Shown piece after piece: positions 17,351 to 29,530 of a stretch of 64,000 nucleotides of DNA. The notes beneath the pieces are model-generated. The model was not told the DNA's origin, made no database searches, and saw only the letters and a program-made list of their open reading frames with translations. This stretch comes from Citromicrobium bathyomarinum. GTDB lineage: Bacteria; Pseudomonadota; Alphaproteobacteria; Sphingomonadales; Sphingomonadaceae. The translations under genes and the position numbers were made by a program. Each line of letters opens with the position of its first letter. Within the stretch, counting starts at the first letter, position 1. The stretch is taken from NCBI GenBank assembly GCA_001306305.2, contig CP155577.1:1967501-2031500 (forward strand), written 5' to 3'.

Positions 17351-18574
17351 GTGCCCACCTATCGATCCGAACTTCTGAACGTGCTCGACCAGCGGCACTA
17401 TACGCATCAAATCACCGATGCGGAAAGACTTGATTTGCTTGCTTCCGAGCAGATTGTCCCAGGATATGTCGGTTTCGATCCGACCGCGTCGAGCCTGCAT
17501 GTCGGATCGCTGGTCCAGATCATGCTGCTGCGCCGGTTGCAGCAGACAGGGCACAAGCCGATCGTCGTGATGGGTGGCGGCACCGGCAAGATCGGTGATC
17601 CTTCGGGCCGCGACGAGAGCCGCCAGCTGATGACCGAAGAGGTGATCGCGGCCAATATTGCGAGCATTCGCAAGGTCTTCGAACGCATCCTGACCTTCGG
17701 CGACGGTCCTACCGATGCGGTGATGGTCAACAACGACGAATGGCTCAGCGGCCTCGGCTATCTCGATCTGCTGCGCGATGTCGGCCCGCACTTCACGGTC
17801 AATCGCATGCTGACCTTCGATTCGGTCAAGATGCGGCTCGACCGCGAGCAGCCGCTGACCTTCCTCGAATTCAACTACATGATCCTGCAGGCCTACGATT
17901 TCCGCGAACTGGCGGAGCGCTATGGCTGCCGTTTGCAGATGGGCGGCAGCGATCAGTGGGGCAATATCGTCAACGGAATCGAGCTGACGCGGCGCACCGG
18001 CGGAGGCGAACTCTTCGGCTTCACCACCCCGCTGCTGACGACCGCGGACGGCAAGAAAATGGGCAAGACCGCGAGCGGTGCGGTCTGGCTCAACGAAGAC
18101 ATGCTGCCCGCCTACGATTTCTGGCAATTCTGGCGCAATACCGACGACCGCGACGTGGGCCGCTTCCTGCGCCTGTTCACGGATATCCCGCTGGACGAGA
18201 TCGAACGGCTCGAACGGCTCGAGGGCGCGGAGATCAACGACGCCAAGGTCGCCCTCGCCAATGCGGTGACCGCTTTGGTGCGCGGCGAGGATGCAGCGGC
18301 AGCGGCGGAGGCGACTGCGCGCGAGACCTTCGCCGGGGGCGCGGGCGGCGACCTGCCCACGCTTTCGGTCGGCGACGGCATGGGCCTGCCCGCCGCGCTC
18401 AGCGCGCTGGGCTTCACCGCTTCCAACAAGGAAGCCAAGCGCAAGATCGCAGAGGGCGCGGTGCGGCTCGACGACGAGGTTTTGAGCGACTCCGCCATGG
18501 TGCTGACCGTCGCGCAGGGCGAACAGCGCCGTCTGTCGCTGGGGCGCAAGAAGCACGCGATCCTGCTGCGCTAG
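17351..18574 (+). CDS. tyrS: Tyrosyl-tRNA synthetase
   Basis: 407 residues. Class I motifs: SLHVGSL (HIGH variant, 50-53), tyrosine pocket residues in [14 protein letters not shown] and [12 protein letters not shown], and KKMGKTASG (KMSKS variant, about 235-243). A C-terminal S4 RNA-binding domain spans about 340-407 ([17 protein letters not shown]). GTG start at 17351 with GGAGGAACCA just upstream. It is divergent from the DOMON/namZ operon. In related genomes tyrS is often next to anmK, another MurNAc-recycling gene; anmK is absent here. Confidence 0.96.
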   Translation: MPTYRSELLNVLDQRHYTHQITDAERLDLLASEQIVPGYVGFDPTASSLHVGSLVQIMLLRRLQQTGHKPIVVMGGGTGKIGDPSGRDESRQLMTEEVIAANIASIRKVFERILTFGDGPTDAVMVNNDEWLSGLGYLDLLRDVGPHFTVNRMLTFDSVKMRLDREQPLTFLEFNYMILQAYDFRELAERYGCRLQMGGSDQWGNIVNGIELTRRTGGGELFGFTTPLLTTADGKKMGKTASGAVWLNEDMLPAYDFWQFWRNTDDRDVGRFLRLFTDIPLDEIERLERLEGAEINDAKVALANAVTALVRGEDAAAAAEATARETFAGGAGGDLPTLSVGDGMGLPAALSALGFTASNKEAKRKIAEGAVRLDDEVLSDSAMVLTVAQGEQRRLSLGRKKHAILLR

Positions 18575-18603
18575 GCTCTGCGTAAGTCTTTCGGAACGCA
18601 TCC

Positions 18604-18654
18604 TTTTGTCCCGAATTAGGACAAGGGTGCTTAACCCAAAATCAGCCTTTGGGT
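18604..18654 (+). terminator. Two tandem stem-loops after tyrS
   Basis: TTGTCC/GGACAA with wobble extension (18604-18627) is followed by ACCCAAA-7 nt-TTTGGGT (18634-18654). There is no T-tract after the second stem, so this is at best a weak terminator; it may instead act in the leader of the PilZ gene. Confidence 0.35.
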
Positions 18655-18708
18655 CGGATAAGTCGGGGCCTTGGACATCCCCGTCAGAGCCGTGAGAGGA
18701 ATACGCAA

Positions 18709-19041
18709 GTGGCATCGCATCTGAGTGTACCTGACCAGCGGGCGGCGATCCGTCATCCGGTCGATTACGATGTGATCGCGGACTATTTCGGTCGCGGCGA
18801 CGTGCCGTTCCACATCAGCAACGTGTCCGCCACCGGCTTCATGATCGACAACGCCAGCGATGGCGCGCGCGGCGACCGCGTGATCGTGAGCTTCCCGGTG
18901 ATCGGCCGGATCGAGGCCTATCTGATCTGGACCAAGGAAAATCGCGCCGGGTTCCAGTTCGAACGGCTGATCCGGGTGGACGATTTCCTGCTGCTAATCG
19001 ACGAGTTGCAGCCCAACCCGCGCCTGCGCCGCCGCCGCTAG
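18709..19041 (+). CDS. PilZ domain protein
   Basis: 110 residues, a single PilZ domain that binds cyclic di-GMP. The two ligand motifs are present: RAAIR (RxxxR, residues 11-15) and NVSATG ([D/N]xSxxG, about 38-43), followed by the beta-barrel. A very basic tail NPRLRRRR ends it. GTG start at 18709 with GAGAGGA 8 bases upstream; the frame could extend to 18649 but without ribosome-binding site. Stand-alone PilZ proteins usually relay c-di-GMP to motility, polysaccharide or cell-cycle targets; the partner is unknown. Confidence 0.85.
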   Translation: MASHLSVPDQRAAIRHPVDYDVIADYFGRGDVPFHISNVSATGFMIDNASDGARGDRVIVSFPVIGRIEAYLIWTKENRAGFQFERLIRVDDFLLLIDELQPNPRLRRRR

Positions 19042-19124
19042 GCCGATCTGGCGGAAAGCCAGGCTTCAAGGCCCGATCCCAGAATTTGCTTTTGTAGCAC
19101 CCGCGCGCCTGCCATGGCGCCTGT

Positions 19125-20429
19125 GTGACGGCTACCGAAAAACCAGATTCCACCCCGCTGCGGATCCATAATTTCCGCGCCTACCTGCTCGCCCGATTCT
19201 CGATGATCGTGGGCCAGTACGCGATGATGCTGATCATCGGGTGGCAGACCTACACCATCGCGCGCGGCAACGGCCTCAACGCGTTCGAGGCGTCGGGCCA
19301 GCTCGCGCTGATCGGGCTGCTGCAGTTCCTGCCGCTGTTCGTACTCTCGCCCTTCTCCGGCCTCGCGGCGGACCGCTTCAACCGCAAGACTGTGTCGCGG
19401 CTCACCATCGGCCTCCAGTTCCTGGGCGCGGCCTATCTCGCGTGGACCACCTATACCGGCCATATCGACCTGACTGCGCTGTTCTCGGTTGCGGTGCTGC
19501 TGGGCGTCGTGCGCGCGTTCAACGGCCCTGCCCTGTCCGCATTGGCACCGAACCTCGTCCCCAAGGCGATCCTGCCCAACGCGATCGCGTTATCTTCGAT
19601 CGCGTGGCAGACCGGGATGATCGTCGGCCCGGCGGTGGGCGGCTATGCCTATGACGCGGCCCCTGCCCTGCCCTATGCCATCGCCAGCGGCCTGTTCCTG
19701 ATCGCGATCATCTCCATCAGCACCATCGGCAAGGTGCCGCGCTCACCGATCAACGGCGCGCAGCATCCGATCGGCCAGATCGTCGATGGCTGGCGCTATG
19801 TCATCCATAACAAGATGGTGCTCGGCGCGATCACGCTGGACCTTATGGCGGTGTTCCTGGCGGGCGCGACCGCGCTGTTCCCGCCCTTCGCGTATGACAT
19901 CCTGAAGGTGGGGGAGACCGGCCTTGCCCAGCTTGCCGCCGCCCCCGCGATCGGCGCGGCGGTGACCGCGCTGTGGTTCAGCTTTCGCCCCTTGAAGACC
20001 AATGTTGGCCCCAAGATGCTGTGGGCGGTGGCCGCGTTCGGCGTTGCCACCATCGTCTTCGGCTTCTCGCGCTTCATGCCGCTGAGCCTCGCGATGCTGG
20101 TGATCGTGGGCGCGGCGGACATGTTCAGCGTCTACATCCGCCAGTCGCTGATCCAGCTGCACACGCCCGACGAGAAGCGCGGCCGCGTCTCTTCCGCCAG
20201 CCTGCTGACGATAAGCGCCTCGAACGAAGGCGGCGATGCGTTCTCCGGTTTCCTCGCCAGCGTCATCGGCCCAGCGGGCGCGGTGATCTTCGGCGGGGTC
20301 GGCGCGATCGTGACGGTCGCGATGTGGAGCCGGATTTTCCCCGTCCTGCGACACACCCGGACCTTCGACCCGCCTGCGTCGTTGGAAGAGGAAACCCCTG
20401 AAGAGATTTTGCAGGAGAAGATTTCATGA
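19125..20429 (+). CDS. MFS transporter (MFS_3/EntS-like)
   Basis: 434 residues with about 12 hydrophobic segments. The first helix region [20 protein letters not shown] and loop [15 protein letters not shown] (MFS loop 2-3 signature, G..ADRFNRK) match the MFS_3 exporters that include EntS. The GTG start at 19125 has no good ribosome-binding site. It ends in an ATGA overlap with cysK and so belongs to a three-gene operon, suggesting export of a sulfur or amino-acid metabolite, which is inference only. Confidence 0.85.
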   Translation: MTATEKPDSTPLRIHNFRAYLLARFSMIVGQYAMMLIIGWQTYTIARGNGLNAFEASGQLALIGLLQFLPLFVLSPFSGLAADRFNRKTVSRLTIGLQFLGAAYLAWTTYTGHIDLTALFSVAVLLGVVRAFNGPALSALAPNLVPKAILPNAIALSSIAWQTGMIVGPAVGGYAYDAAPALPYAIASGLFLIAIISISTIGKVPRSPINGAQHPIGQIVDGWRYVIHNKMVLGAITLDLMAVFLAGATALFPPFAYDILKVGETGLAQLAAAPAIGAAVTALWFSFRPLKTNVGPKMLWAVAAFGVATIVFGFSRFMPLSLAMLVIVGAADMFSVYIRQSLIQLHTPDEKRGRVSSASLLTISASNEGGDAFSGFLASVIGPAGAVIFGGVGAIVTVAMWSRIFPVLRHTRTFDPPASLEEETPEEILQEKIS

Positions 20430-21343
20430 AAGCCGACTCGATCCTCCAGACCATCGGCAACACGCCGCATATCCGCCTCTCGCGCCTGTTCCCCGACCAT
20501 GACGTGTGGGTGAAGAGCGAACGCGCGAACCCCGGCGGTTCGATCAAGGACCGCATCGCGCTCGCCATGGTCGAGGATGCGGAGAAATCCGGCAAGCTCA
20601 AGCCCGGCGGCACGATCATCGAGCCGACCAGCGGCAACACCGGCATCGGCCTCGCGATGGTCGCCGCGGTCAAGGGCTACAAGCTGGTGCTGGTGATGCC
20701 CGAGAGCATGAGCCTCGAACGCCGCCGCCTGATGCTCGCCTACGGCGCGACCTTCGACCTGACGCCTAAGGAAGGCGGCATGAAGGGCGCCATTGCCCGC
20801 GCGCAGGAACTGGTCGAGCAGGACTCGAGCGCCTGGATGCCGAGCCAGTTCGATAACGAGAGCAACTGGCAGGTCCACGTGCGCACCACCGCCAAGGAAA
20901 TCCTCGGCGATTTCACCGATCGCCCGGTCGATGCGATGATTACGGGCGTCGGCACCGGCGGCCACCTGACCGGCTGCGCCGAAGAACTGAAGCGCCACTG
21001 GCCCGAGATGAAGGCCTGGGCGGTCGAGCCCGCAGGCTCCCCCGTCATCAGCGGCGGGGAGCCCGGCCCGCACCCGATCCAGGGCATCGGCGCAGGCTTC
21101 GTGCCGGAAAACCTGCACACGCAGGCGATCGACGGCGCGATCCAGGTCGATCCCGAAGACGCCAAGGAAATGGCCCGCCGCGCTGCGAGCGAGGAAGGCA
21201 TGCTGGTTGGTATCTCCAGCGGCGCAACGCTGGCCGCGATCGCGAAGAAGCTGCCCGACCTGCCCGAAGGCTCGCGCGTGCTCGGCTTCAACTACGATAC
21301 CGGCGAGCGCTATCTCTCGGTCCCGGACTTCCTTCCGGAGTGA
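20426..21343 (+). CDS. cysK: Cysteine synthase A (O-acetylserine sulfhydrylase)
   Basis: 305 residues. PLP enzyme that makes cysteine from O-acetylserine and sulfide. PLP lysine K41 in NPGGSIKDR, substrate loop TSGNTG (about 68-73), phosphate-binding GTGGHLTG (about 177-184) and GISSGATLA near the C-terminus. Length and motifs are typical of CysK. It is coupled upstream to the MFS gene (ATGA) and downstream to the hydrolase (GTGA). Confidence 0.95.
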   Translation: MKADSILQTIGNTPHIRLSRLFPDHDVWVKSERANPGGSIKDRIALAMVEDAEKSGKLKPGGTIIEPTSGNTGIGLAMVAAVKGYKLVLVMPESMSLERRRLMLAYGATFDLTPKEGGMKGAIARAQELVEQDSSAWMPSQFDNESNWQVHVRTTAKEILGDFTDRPVDAMITGVGTGGHLTGCAEELKRHWPEMKAWAVEPAGSPVISGGEPGPHPIQGIGAGFVPENLHTQAIDGAIQVDPEDAKEMARRAASEEGMLVGISSGATLAAIAKKLPDLPEGSRVLGFNYDTGERYLSVPDFLPE

Positions 21344-22047
21344 ACGCATTCGAGGAAATCGCCTATGCCGACGGCGACACCCCGCTGACCGGGCTCGCCC
21401 TGCATCCGCAGGGGGGCGCCCGGGCGGCGGTGACGATTTTCCCGACCTTCATGAACAGCACGCCCGCGGTCGAGGCCAAGGCCCGGTCGCTGGCGGCGCA
21501 AGGTTATGCCGTCCTGATCGGCGACTTCTACGGACCCGATGCGCCTGCCGACATGCAGCAGGCCTTTGCCGCGATGACCCGCTTGCGCGCCGATCCCGTC
21601 GCCGCTCGCCAGCGACTGAGGGCGACGGTCCGGTTGCTGCGCGAACGGCATCCCGATCTGCCGCAGCTGGCCATCGGCTTCTGTCTCGGCGGGTTCGCCG
21701 TGCTGGAAATGGCGCGCGACGGCCAGGATCTGGCCGCCGTGGCGAGCTTCCACGGCATGCTCGAAACCGCGCTCCCGGCGACAAAGCCGATCCACCCGCG
21801 CATCCTCGTGTGCCATGGCGATGCCGACACGCTGGTCCCGCGCAGCCAAGTGATCGATTTCTGGGAGGAAATGGACCGCGTCGGTGCCGACTGGCATTTC
21901 CACAGCTACGCGGGTGTCGAACACGGCTTCACCAACCCGCGCACGCGCGATGGCGCGCCCAACCCGGCCTATGATGCGAGCGCGGACCGGCAAAGCTGGG
22001 CAGCAATGCTCGGCCTGTTCGACGAGGTTCTCGATCCGCAAGATTGA
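21340..22047 (+). CDS. Dienelactone hydrolase family protein
   Basis: 235 residues, alpha/beta hydrolase fold. Nucleophile motif GFCLGG (Cys about 112), acid HGDADTLVP and base GVEHGF form the Cys-Asp-His triad of dienelactone hydrolases. GTG start overlapping the cysK stop (GTGA). It is the last gene of the MFS-cysK operon; a convergent hairpin follows at 22169. The substrate is unknown; the family also contains general esterases. Confidence 0.85.
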   Translation: MNAFEEIAYADGDTPLTGLALHPQGGARAAVTIFPTFMNSTPAVEAKARSLAAQGYAVLIGDFYGPDAPADMQQAFAAMTRLRADPVAARQRLRATVRLLRERHPDLPQLAIGFCLGGFAVLEMARDGQDLAAVASFHGMLETALPATKPIHPRILVCHGDADTLVPRSQVIDFWEEMDRVGADWHFHSYAGVEHGFTNPRTRDGAPNPAYDASADRQSWAAMLGLFDEVLDPQD

Positions 22048-22168
22048 GACAGCGAAGATATCGAGGTCTTTCCAGCGAATGCCCAGGCTCGCAAACACCC
22101 GATTTTCCTACTCACCCCGCCGCTGCTAGCTTCGCACCGGCTCTTTGAACCTCAAAATATAACGTCAA

Positions 22169-22202
22169 ACGCGGGATGCCCTATGGTGAGGGCACCCCGC
22201 GT
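22169..22202. terminator. Hairpin between convergent transcription units
   Basis: ACGCGGG-A-TGCCCT and AGGGCA-C-CCCGCGT form a 13-bp stem with one A/C mismatch and a 6-nt loop. It lies between the ends of the dienelactone hydrolase and acyl-CoA dehydrogenase genes. T-tracts are weak on either side. The rest of the 202-bp gap 22048-22249 shows nothing else. Confidence 0.6.
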
Positions 22203-22249
22203 CTGTACTTCATCAACTAGGTTCCAGCGTGACGCTGCGACTCGGGCGA

Positions 22250-24055
22250 TCAGGAGGCGGTCGCGAAGGCCTCTTCGCCCAGCGCCATCATCGATTCGCT
22301 GCCGCTTTCGATCTTGCGGCGCAGCGCACCGGCATCGGGCACGAAGCGGTCGGCGAAGTAGCGGGCGGTGGCGATCTTGGCTTCGTAGAACGCCTTATCG
22401 TCGCTGCCCTCGGCTAGCTTGGCCTTGGCGACGCGGGCCATCTTGACCCACATCAGCATCAGGCAGGCGATGCCCATGATGTGCATGTAGTGATGCGCGC
22501 CCGCGCCCAGGTGGTTGGGGTTCTGCATTGCGTTCTGCATGAACCACATGGTCGCAGCCTTCTGTTCGCCGACCGCCTTCTCAAGTGCCTCGGCCAGTTC
22601 GGCCATGCCTTCTTCGCCCTTGGCCGAAGCGACTTCGTCGTCGACCAGCTTGAAGAACGCCTGCACCGCGCGGCCGCCGTGCATCGCGAGCTTGCGCCCG
22701 GCGAGGTCCATTGCCTGAATGCCGTTGGTGCCTTCGTAGATCATCGCGATGCGGGCATCGCGCACGAACTGCTCCATGCCCCACTCGGCGATGTAGCCGT
22801 GACCGCCATAGACCTGCTGCATGTTGTTCGCGACGTCATAGCCCTTGTCGGTGCCGTAGCCCTTGATGACCGGGGTCATCAGGCCGACGAGGTCGTCCGC
22901 CAGCTGGCGCTCGTCCTCGTCCTGCAGTGCGTGGCTCAGGTCCTGCTGCAGCGCGGTCCACAGCGCGAAGGCGCGCATGCCTTCGTTGAAGGCCTTGGCG
23001 TCCATCAGCATCCGGCGCACGTCGGGGTGAACGAAGATCGGATCGGCCTTCTCGTCCGGCTCTGCCGGGCCGGTCAGCGCACGGCCCTGACGGCGGTCGA
23101 GCGCGTAGGTCACGGCGTTCTGGTAGGAGACTTCGGCCTGGCTGAGGCCCTGGATGCCCACGCCAAGGCGCGCGGCGTTCATCATGATGAACATCGCGGC
23201 GAGGCCCTTGTTCTCCTCGCCGACCATCCAGCCCTTCGCATCGTCATAGTTCATGACGCAGGTCGAGTTGCCGTGAATGCCCATCTTGTGCTCGATCGAA
23301 CCGCACATCACGCCGTTGCGATCGCCCACCGAGCCATCGTCGTTGACGAGGAACTTGGGCACCACGAACAGCGAGATGCCCTTCGAGGAATCGGGCGCCC
23401 CCGGCGTCTTCGCCAGCACGAGGTGGATGATGTTTTCCGCCATATCGTGCTCGCCGGCGGAGATGAAGATCTTGGTGCCGGTGATCGAATAGCTGCCGTC
23501 GGCCTGCGGTTCGGCCTTGGTGCGGATGAGGCCCAGATCGGTGCCGCAATGCGGCTCGGTCAGGTTCATCGTGCCGGTCCATTCGCAGCTGACCATCTTG
23601 GGCAGATACTTTTCCTTCTGCTCCTGGCTGCCCTTGGCGATCAGCGCTGAAATCGCGCCGTTGGTGAGGCCGGGATACATGCCGAAAGCCTGATTCGCGG
23701 ACGAGATCATTTCTTCCATCGCGAAGGCTACGCAGTGCGGCAGACCCTGCCCGCCGAATTCCTCGGGCATGGAAAGCGTGCCCCAGCCTGCCTCGCGGAA
23801 CTGGTCGAATGCCTCCTTGAACCCGGTCGGCGTGGTGACCGAACCGTCTTCGTGACGGGTGCACCCTTCTTGGTCACCGACTTGGTTGAGCGGTTGCAGC
23901 ACTTCGGCGGTGAACTTGCCCGCCTCGTCGATGATCGAGGTGACCATGTCGGTGGTGGCGTTCTCGAAGCCGGGCAGGTTGCCGTAGCTTTCGAGATCGA
24001 GCATCTCGTTGATGATGAAGCGGAAATCGCGAGTGGGGGCAGTATAGCTGGGCAT
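22250..24055 (-). CDS. Acyl-CoA dehydrogenase (DmdC/FadE-like, long form)
   Basis: 601 residues, FAD-dependent. Domains: N-terminal helical (about 40-150, [16 protein letters not shown]), middle beta ([31 protein letters not shown]), C-terminal helical with RQGRALTG and the base-containing [14 protein letters not shown] near 430-445, and an extra C-terminal domain of about 120 residues. This long layout matches acyl-CoA dehydrogenases of the DmdC (3-methylmercaptopropionyl-CoA dehydrogenase) type. 31 bp downstream of the MerR regulator on the same strand, so co-transcribed. Substrate: medium- or branched-chain acyl-CoA by family; DMSP use not shown. Confidence 0.9.
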   Translation of the reverse strand: MPSYTAPTRDFRFIINEMLDLESYGNLPGFENATTDMVTSIIDEAGKFTAEVLQPLNQVGDQEGCTRHEDGSVTTPTGFKEAFDQFREAGWGTLSMPEEFGGQGLPHCVAFAMEEMISSANQAFGMYPGLTNGAISALIAKGSQEQKEKYLPKMVSCEWTGTMNLTEPHCGTDLGLIRTKAEPQADGSYSITGTKIFISAGEHDMAENIIHLVLAKTPGAPDSSKGISLFVVPKFLVNDDGSVGDRNGVMCGSIEHKMGIHGNSTCVMNYDDAKGWMVGEENKGLAAMFIMMNAARLGVGIQGLSQAEVSYQNAVTYALDRRQGRALTGPAEPDEKADPIFVHPDVRRMLMDAKAFNEGMRAFALWTALQQDLSHALQDEDERQLADDLVGLMTPVIKGYGTDKGYDVANNMQQVYGGHGYIAEWGMEQFVRDARIAMIYEGTNGIQAMDLAGRKLAMHGGRAVQAFFKLVDDEVASAKGEEGMAELAEALEKAVGEQKAATMWFMQNAMQNPNHLGAGAHHYMHIMGIACLMLMWVKMARVAKAKLAEGSDDKAFYEAKIATARYFADRFVPDAGALRRKIESGSESMMALGEEAFATAS

Positions 24056-24086
24056 TCAAAGGTCCTCTGAAGCGGGGATTTGGGGA

Positions 24087-24527
24087 TCAGTCCTGATCGA
24101 TTTGCTCGATATGGGCGATAAACTCGGAAAGCTCGCTGATCGATGAGTCGATATCGTCACGCTGCTGTTTCAGCTTGGCGACGTGGGCGCGGCAACGTTC
24201 GATGGTGACCCTTCGCTGCTCCACCCGGCCGTCGCCCAGATCGTAGAGATCGATCATCTCCTTGATCTCGCCAAGGCTAAAACCGACGTTCTTGGCCCGC
24301 ATGATCCAGGCGAGCCGGGCGCGGTCGCGCTTGGAATAGATCCGCGTCAGCCCGTTTCGGGTCGGCGCTATAAGGCCTTCGTCTTCGTAGAAGCGCAGCG
24401 CGCGCGCGGTGCAGTCGAACTCCGCAGTAAGGTCGGAGATCGAATAGCTCTCACGCTCCTGCGCATCGGGCCGGTCGAGATGGGCTCCGGCCCCGGTATA
24501 GGGCCTTTTGGCAGCAGCTTGGGTCAT
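24087..24527 (-). CDS. MerR-family transcriptional regulator of acyl-CoA metabolism (LiuR-like)
   Basis: 146 residues. Winged HTH YSISDLTAEFDCTARALRFY followed by EDEGLIAPTRNGLTRIYSKR (about residues 28-66), then a long coiled-coil dimerisation helix (RRVTIERCRAHVAKLKQQRD). There are no metal-binding cysteines at the C-terminus, as in LiuR-type regulators of branched-chain and fatty-acid catabolism. A palindromic operator lies in its own promoter (24546-24559), so it is probably autoregulated and co-regulates the downstream acyl-CoA dehydrogenase. Confidence 0.85.
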   Translation of the reverse strand: MTQAAAKRPYTGAGAHLDRPDAQERESYSISDLTAEFDCTARALRFYEDEGLIAPTRNGLTRIYSKRDRARLAWIMRAKNVGFSLGEIKEMIDLYDLGDGRVEQRRVTIERCRAHVAKLKQQRDDIDSSISELSEFIAHIEQIDQD

Positions 24528-24534
24528 AGGCGGG

Positions 24535-24563
24535 AATATATATGCCCTTTACGTAAAGGTCAA
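24535..24563 (-). promoter_or_regulatory. Promoter and palindromic operator of the MerR/acyl-CoA dehydrogenase unit
   Basis: On the minus strand TTGACC (24563-24558) and TATATT (24540-24535) are 17 bp apart, a good sigma70-type promoter. The perfect 14-bp palindrome CCTTTACGTAAAGG (24546-24559) lies in the spacer, where MerR-type regulators bind; TTTACGTAAA is similar to LiuR-type sites. The -35 overlaps the hisI stop codon, and the start point falls next to the MerR ATG, so the message may be leaderless. Confidence 0.65.
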
Positions 24564-24937
24564 TCCGTGGCCGGTTCGAGTTGGCCGTCCGTCAGCCGGC
24601 GATAAAAGCAGCTGCGCGCGCCCGTGTGGCATGCCGGGCCCGCAGGCTCGGCGTGGATCACCAGCGCATCCTGATCGCAGTCGACCAGAATCTCGCGCAC
24701 CCGCAGCACGTTGCCGCTGGTCTCCCCCTTGCACCAGAGCTTGCCGCGCGAACGGGAGTGGAAGTGCGCGAGCCCGGTCTTCAGCGTCGCGTCGAGCGCT
24801 TCGCGATCGAGATGCGCGACCATCAGTACTTCCCGGGTCGCGGCATCCACCACCACGCCTGTTAGGAGCCCGTCGGCGCCGAATTTCGGCAAGAACTGCG
24901 TGCCCGACTCGCGCTCCGCATCATGTGTGTGAGCCAT
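24560..24937 (-). CDS. hisI: Phosphoribosyl-AMP cyclohydrolase
   Basis: 125 residues. Third step of histidine synthesis, opening the purine ring of PR-AMP. Metal ligands visible: DCDQD (D86, C87, D88, D90) and GPACHTGARSC (C103, C110), plus SRSRGKLWCKGETSGN, the signature active-site strand. Start at 24937 (AAAGGAT upstream); the frame continues to 24997 but without family similarity. No fused HisE domain. No other his genes are adjacent. Confidence 0.94.
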   Translation of the reverse strand: MAHTHDAERESGTQFLPKFGADGLLTGVVVDAATREVLMVAHLDREALDATLKTGLAHFHSRSRGKLWCKGETSGNVLRVREILVDCDQDALVIHAEPAGPACHTGARSCFYRRLTDGQLEPATD

Positions 24938-25232
24938 GCTATCCTTTCGTTTCCCGTCGCCTAGCCGGTTAGACCGATTGTTGCCAATCGACCACACCGA
25001 GGGGTGAATCCTTTCATTTTTACAACGGCACCGTTGGCAAGAGCCCGTCGCTTTGGGAAGAATGCGTTCTGTGGCCGGGAACGGTCGCCCTTCAGGCCGA
25101 GGCGCCTCACAGATGCGCCGGGTTCAGGGGGATGCATTTTCCGGATGGGGGTTTTTCCGGAGGTGCGAAGACGATGGTTTTGGTCTGCCGATCGGCCTTT
25201 CGGGGGAATGGCCGGGCAGACTTGGAAATTCG
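24938..25232. other. Intergenic region between comF and hisI
   Basis: 295 bp with no convincing gene. It contains a stem-loop, GTCTGCC..GGCC at 25183-25198 against GGCC..GGCAGAC at 25209-25221, just after the comF stop and possibly a weak terminator without T-tract. A C-poor, T-rich part at 25004-25030 lies upstream of hisI and may contain its promoter. Frames crossing the region are unsupported. Confidence 0.5.
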
Positions 25233-26000
25233 TCACGCGGCGCCCGGGATCGTTTCGGTCCCGGGCGTTTCGTTTTCCGGCACCCTGGCAAAGCACGCGA
25301 TTCTCACACTTTTTGCGCCCGCCTCCAGCAAGGCCGCGGTGCACGCAGTGCTGGTCGCACCGCTGGTGAGCACGTCGTCGACCAGGATGACATGACGACC
25401 CTCAATGTCTTCGCGGCACCGCGGCCTCACGCGGATCGCCCCGCGCAGAGCCTCGGCACGCCTCGCCCTGCCCAGCCCGCCCAGCTTGGGCGTCGCGCGA
25501 ATCCGCTGCAACGCATCGACCAGCACCGCATGGCCACTATGTTTCGCAATCGCACGGGCGAGCAGCGCGGACTGGTTGTAGCCGCGCTGCCACAGCCGGA
25601 TGCGGTGAAGCGGCACGGGTACCAGCAGCGAATCGTCGGGCACATCGGCAAGCCGGCTCGCCATCAGCCGCCCCATCAGCGCGGCAAGCCCGATCCGCCC
25701 GCCATGCTTGAACCTCAACACCAGCTGCCGGGCAGGCTCGTTATAGAGCGCCGCCGCGTCGATCCCTGCGTGTTGGGGCGGGTGCGCGAGGCAATGGCGG
25801 CAAACGCTGTCCGCCGTACCTTGCGAGAGTGGCGTCTGGCACTCACTGCACGCAGGCTCTCCCGGAAACTCGAAGCTTTCCCAGCAGGCGGCGCACAATC
25901 CCGGTCCTGCCGCGATTCCATCCCCGCAGAGCGGGCAGCGTGGCGGATAGACGAAATCGACCAGCGGCCTGAAGGCGGAGGACACGACATTGCTGGCCAT
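25233..26000 (-). CDS. comF: ComF family protein (phosphoribosyltransferase)
   Basis: 255 residues. N-terminal double zinc ribbon with four CxxC pairs (CPLCG, LCAACW, CSEC, CRHC, residues about 22-71) and a C-terminal PRTase domain: VPVPLHRIRLWQRGYNQSA (about 128-146) and PRPP-loop VILVDDVLTSGATS (about 200-213). ComF is needed for DNA uptake in competent bacteria but is widespread without competence. Divergent from the methyltransferase gene, 42 bp apart. Confidence 0.92.
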   Translation of the reverse strand: MASNVVSSAFRPLVDFVYPPRCPLCGDGIAAGPGLCAACWESFEFPGEPACSECQTPLSQGTADSVCRHCLAHPPQHAGIDAAALYNEPARQLVLRFKHGGRIGLAALMGRLMASRLADVPDDSLLVPVPLHRIRLWQRGYNQSALLARAIAKHSGHAVLVDALQRIRATPKLGGLGRARRAEALRGAIRVRPRCREDIEGRHVILVDDVLTSGATSTACTAALLEAGAKSVRIACFARVPENETPGTETIPGAA

Positions 26001-26042
26001 CGCGGACTATGCTGCTCCCCTGCCCCGATGTAGGCAAGCGCG

Positions 26043-26803
26043 ATGACTGAAGGCCCCATCGAACGTAGCGTCCCTCGCATCTTCTCCCCCGCCCGCAGAC
26101 GGACCCGCTACCACCGTGCTCTCGCCCGGCAGCGCGTCGAGGATGCCGCGCGGTTCGTGTTCGACGACATGATCGAGGATGTGCTCGAGCGGTTCGACTT
26201 CACCCGCGCCGAACCCGGATCCGCCCTCGTGATCGGTGACGTCACCGGGCAGCTCGCCCCGGAACTGCGCGCGCGGGGCTTCGAGGCTGAGAGCGCGGGG
26301 CCTGACCGGCTCGACGAGGAACAGCCCTTCCCCCGCACCTATCGTTACGTTCTCAACCTCGGCCTGCTCGACACGCTCAACGACCTGCCGGGCGCGCTGG
26401 TCCATGCGCGCCATGCGCTGGAGCCGGGCGGGATGATGATCGCCCAGTGTCTTGGCGCGGGCACCCTCCCGGCGCTGCGGCAGGTGGTGCAGGTCGCGGA
26501 TGGAGCGCGGACCTACGCCCGCATCCACCCGCAGATCGATCGCCCCGCCGCGAGTGGCCTGATGAGCCGCGCCGGGTTTGCCAAGCAGGTGGTCGACAGC
26601 CGCGTGCTCCGCGCCCGATACCGTGAGTTAGGCCGTCTGGTCGCGGACCTGCGCGATCAGGGGCTGACCGGCATCCTCGCCGATGCCCCGCCCGCTTTCA
26701 CCAGCTCAAGCTGGGCACGCGCTCAGGCGGGGTTCGAACCGCTCAGGGAAGAGGACGGGAAGGTCACCGAGACCTTCGAAATCCTCTCCCTTACAGGCTG
26801 GAG

Positions 26804-26807
<4 letters not shown>
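26043..26807 (+). CDS. SAM-dependent methyltransferase-like protein (NDUFAF5/BioC-like)
   Basis: 254 residues. Starts with IFSPARRRTRYHRALARQR, close to alphaproteobacterial relatives of NDUFAF5 next to comF. The usual SAM motif I is weak (SALVIGDVTGQLAP rather than a glycine-rich loop), while YVLNLGLLDTLNDLPGALVH and LEPGGMMIAQCLGAGTLPAL fit motifs of the Rossmann fold. Human NDUFAF5 hydroxylates an Arg of complex I. Role here inferred. The stop codon overlaps the ppdK stop on the other strand at a shared CTAG. Confidence 0.75.
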
Positions 26808-29473
<2,666 letters not shown>

Positions 29474-29530
29474 TTCGATCGTACCCCGGTATTCCCTGAC
29501 ACACCTGACACACTGTCCAGGCGCAAATTT

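Noticed and set aside
24961-25369. Short open frames between hisI and comF on both strands
   Set aside because: No ribosome-binding site, no domain, and low-complexity Arg/Gly/Pro translation; the region is better described as intergenic.
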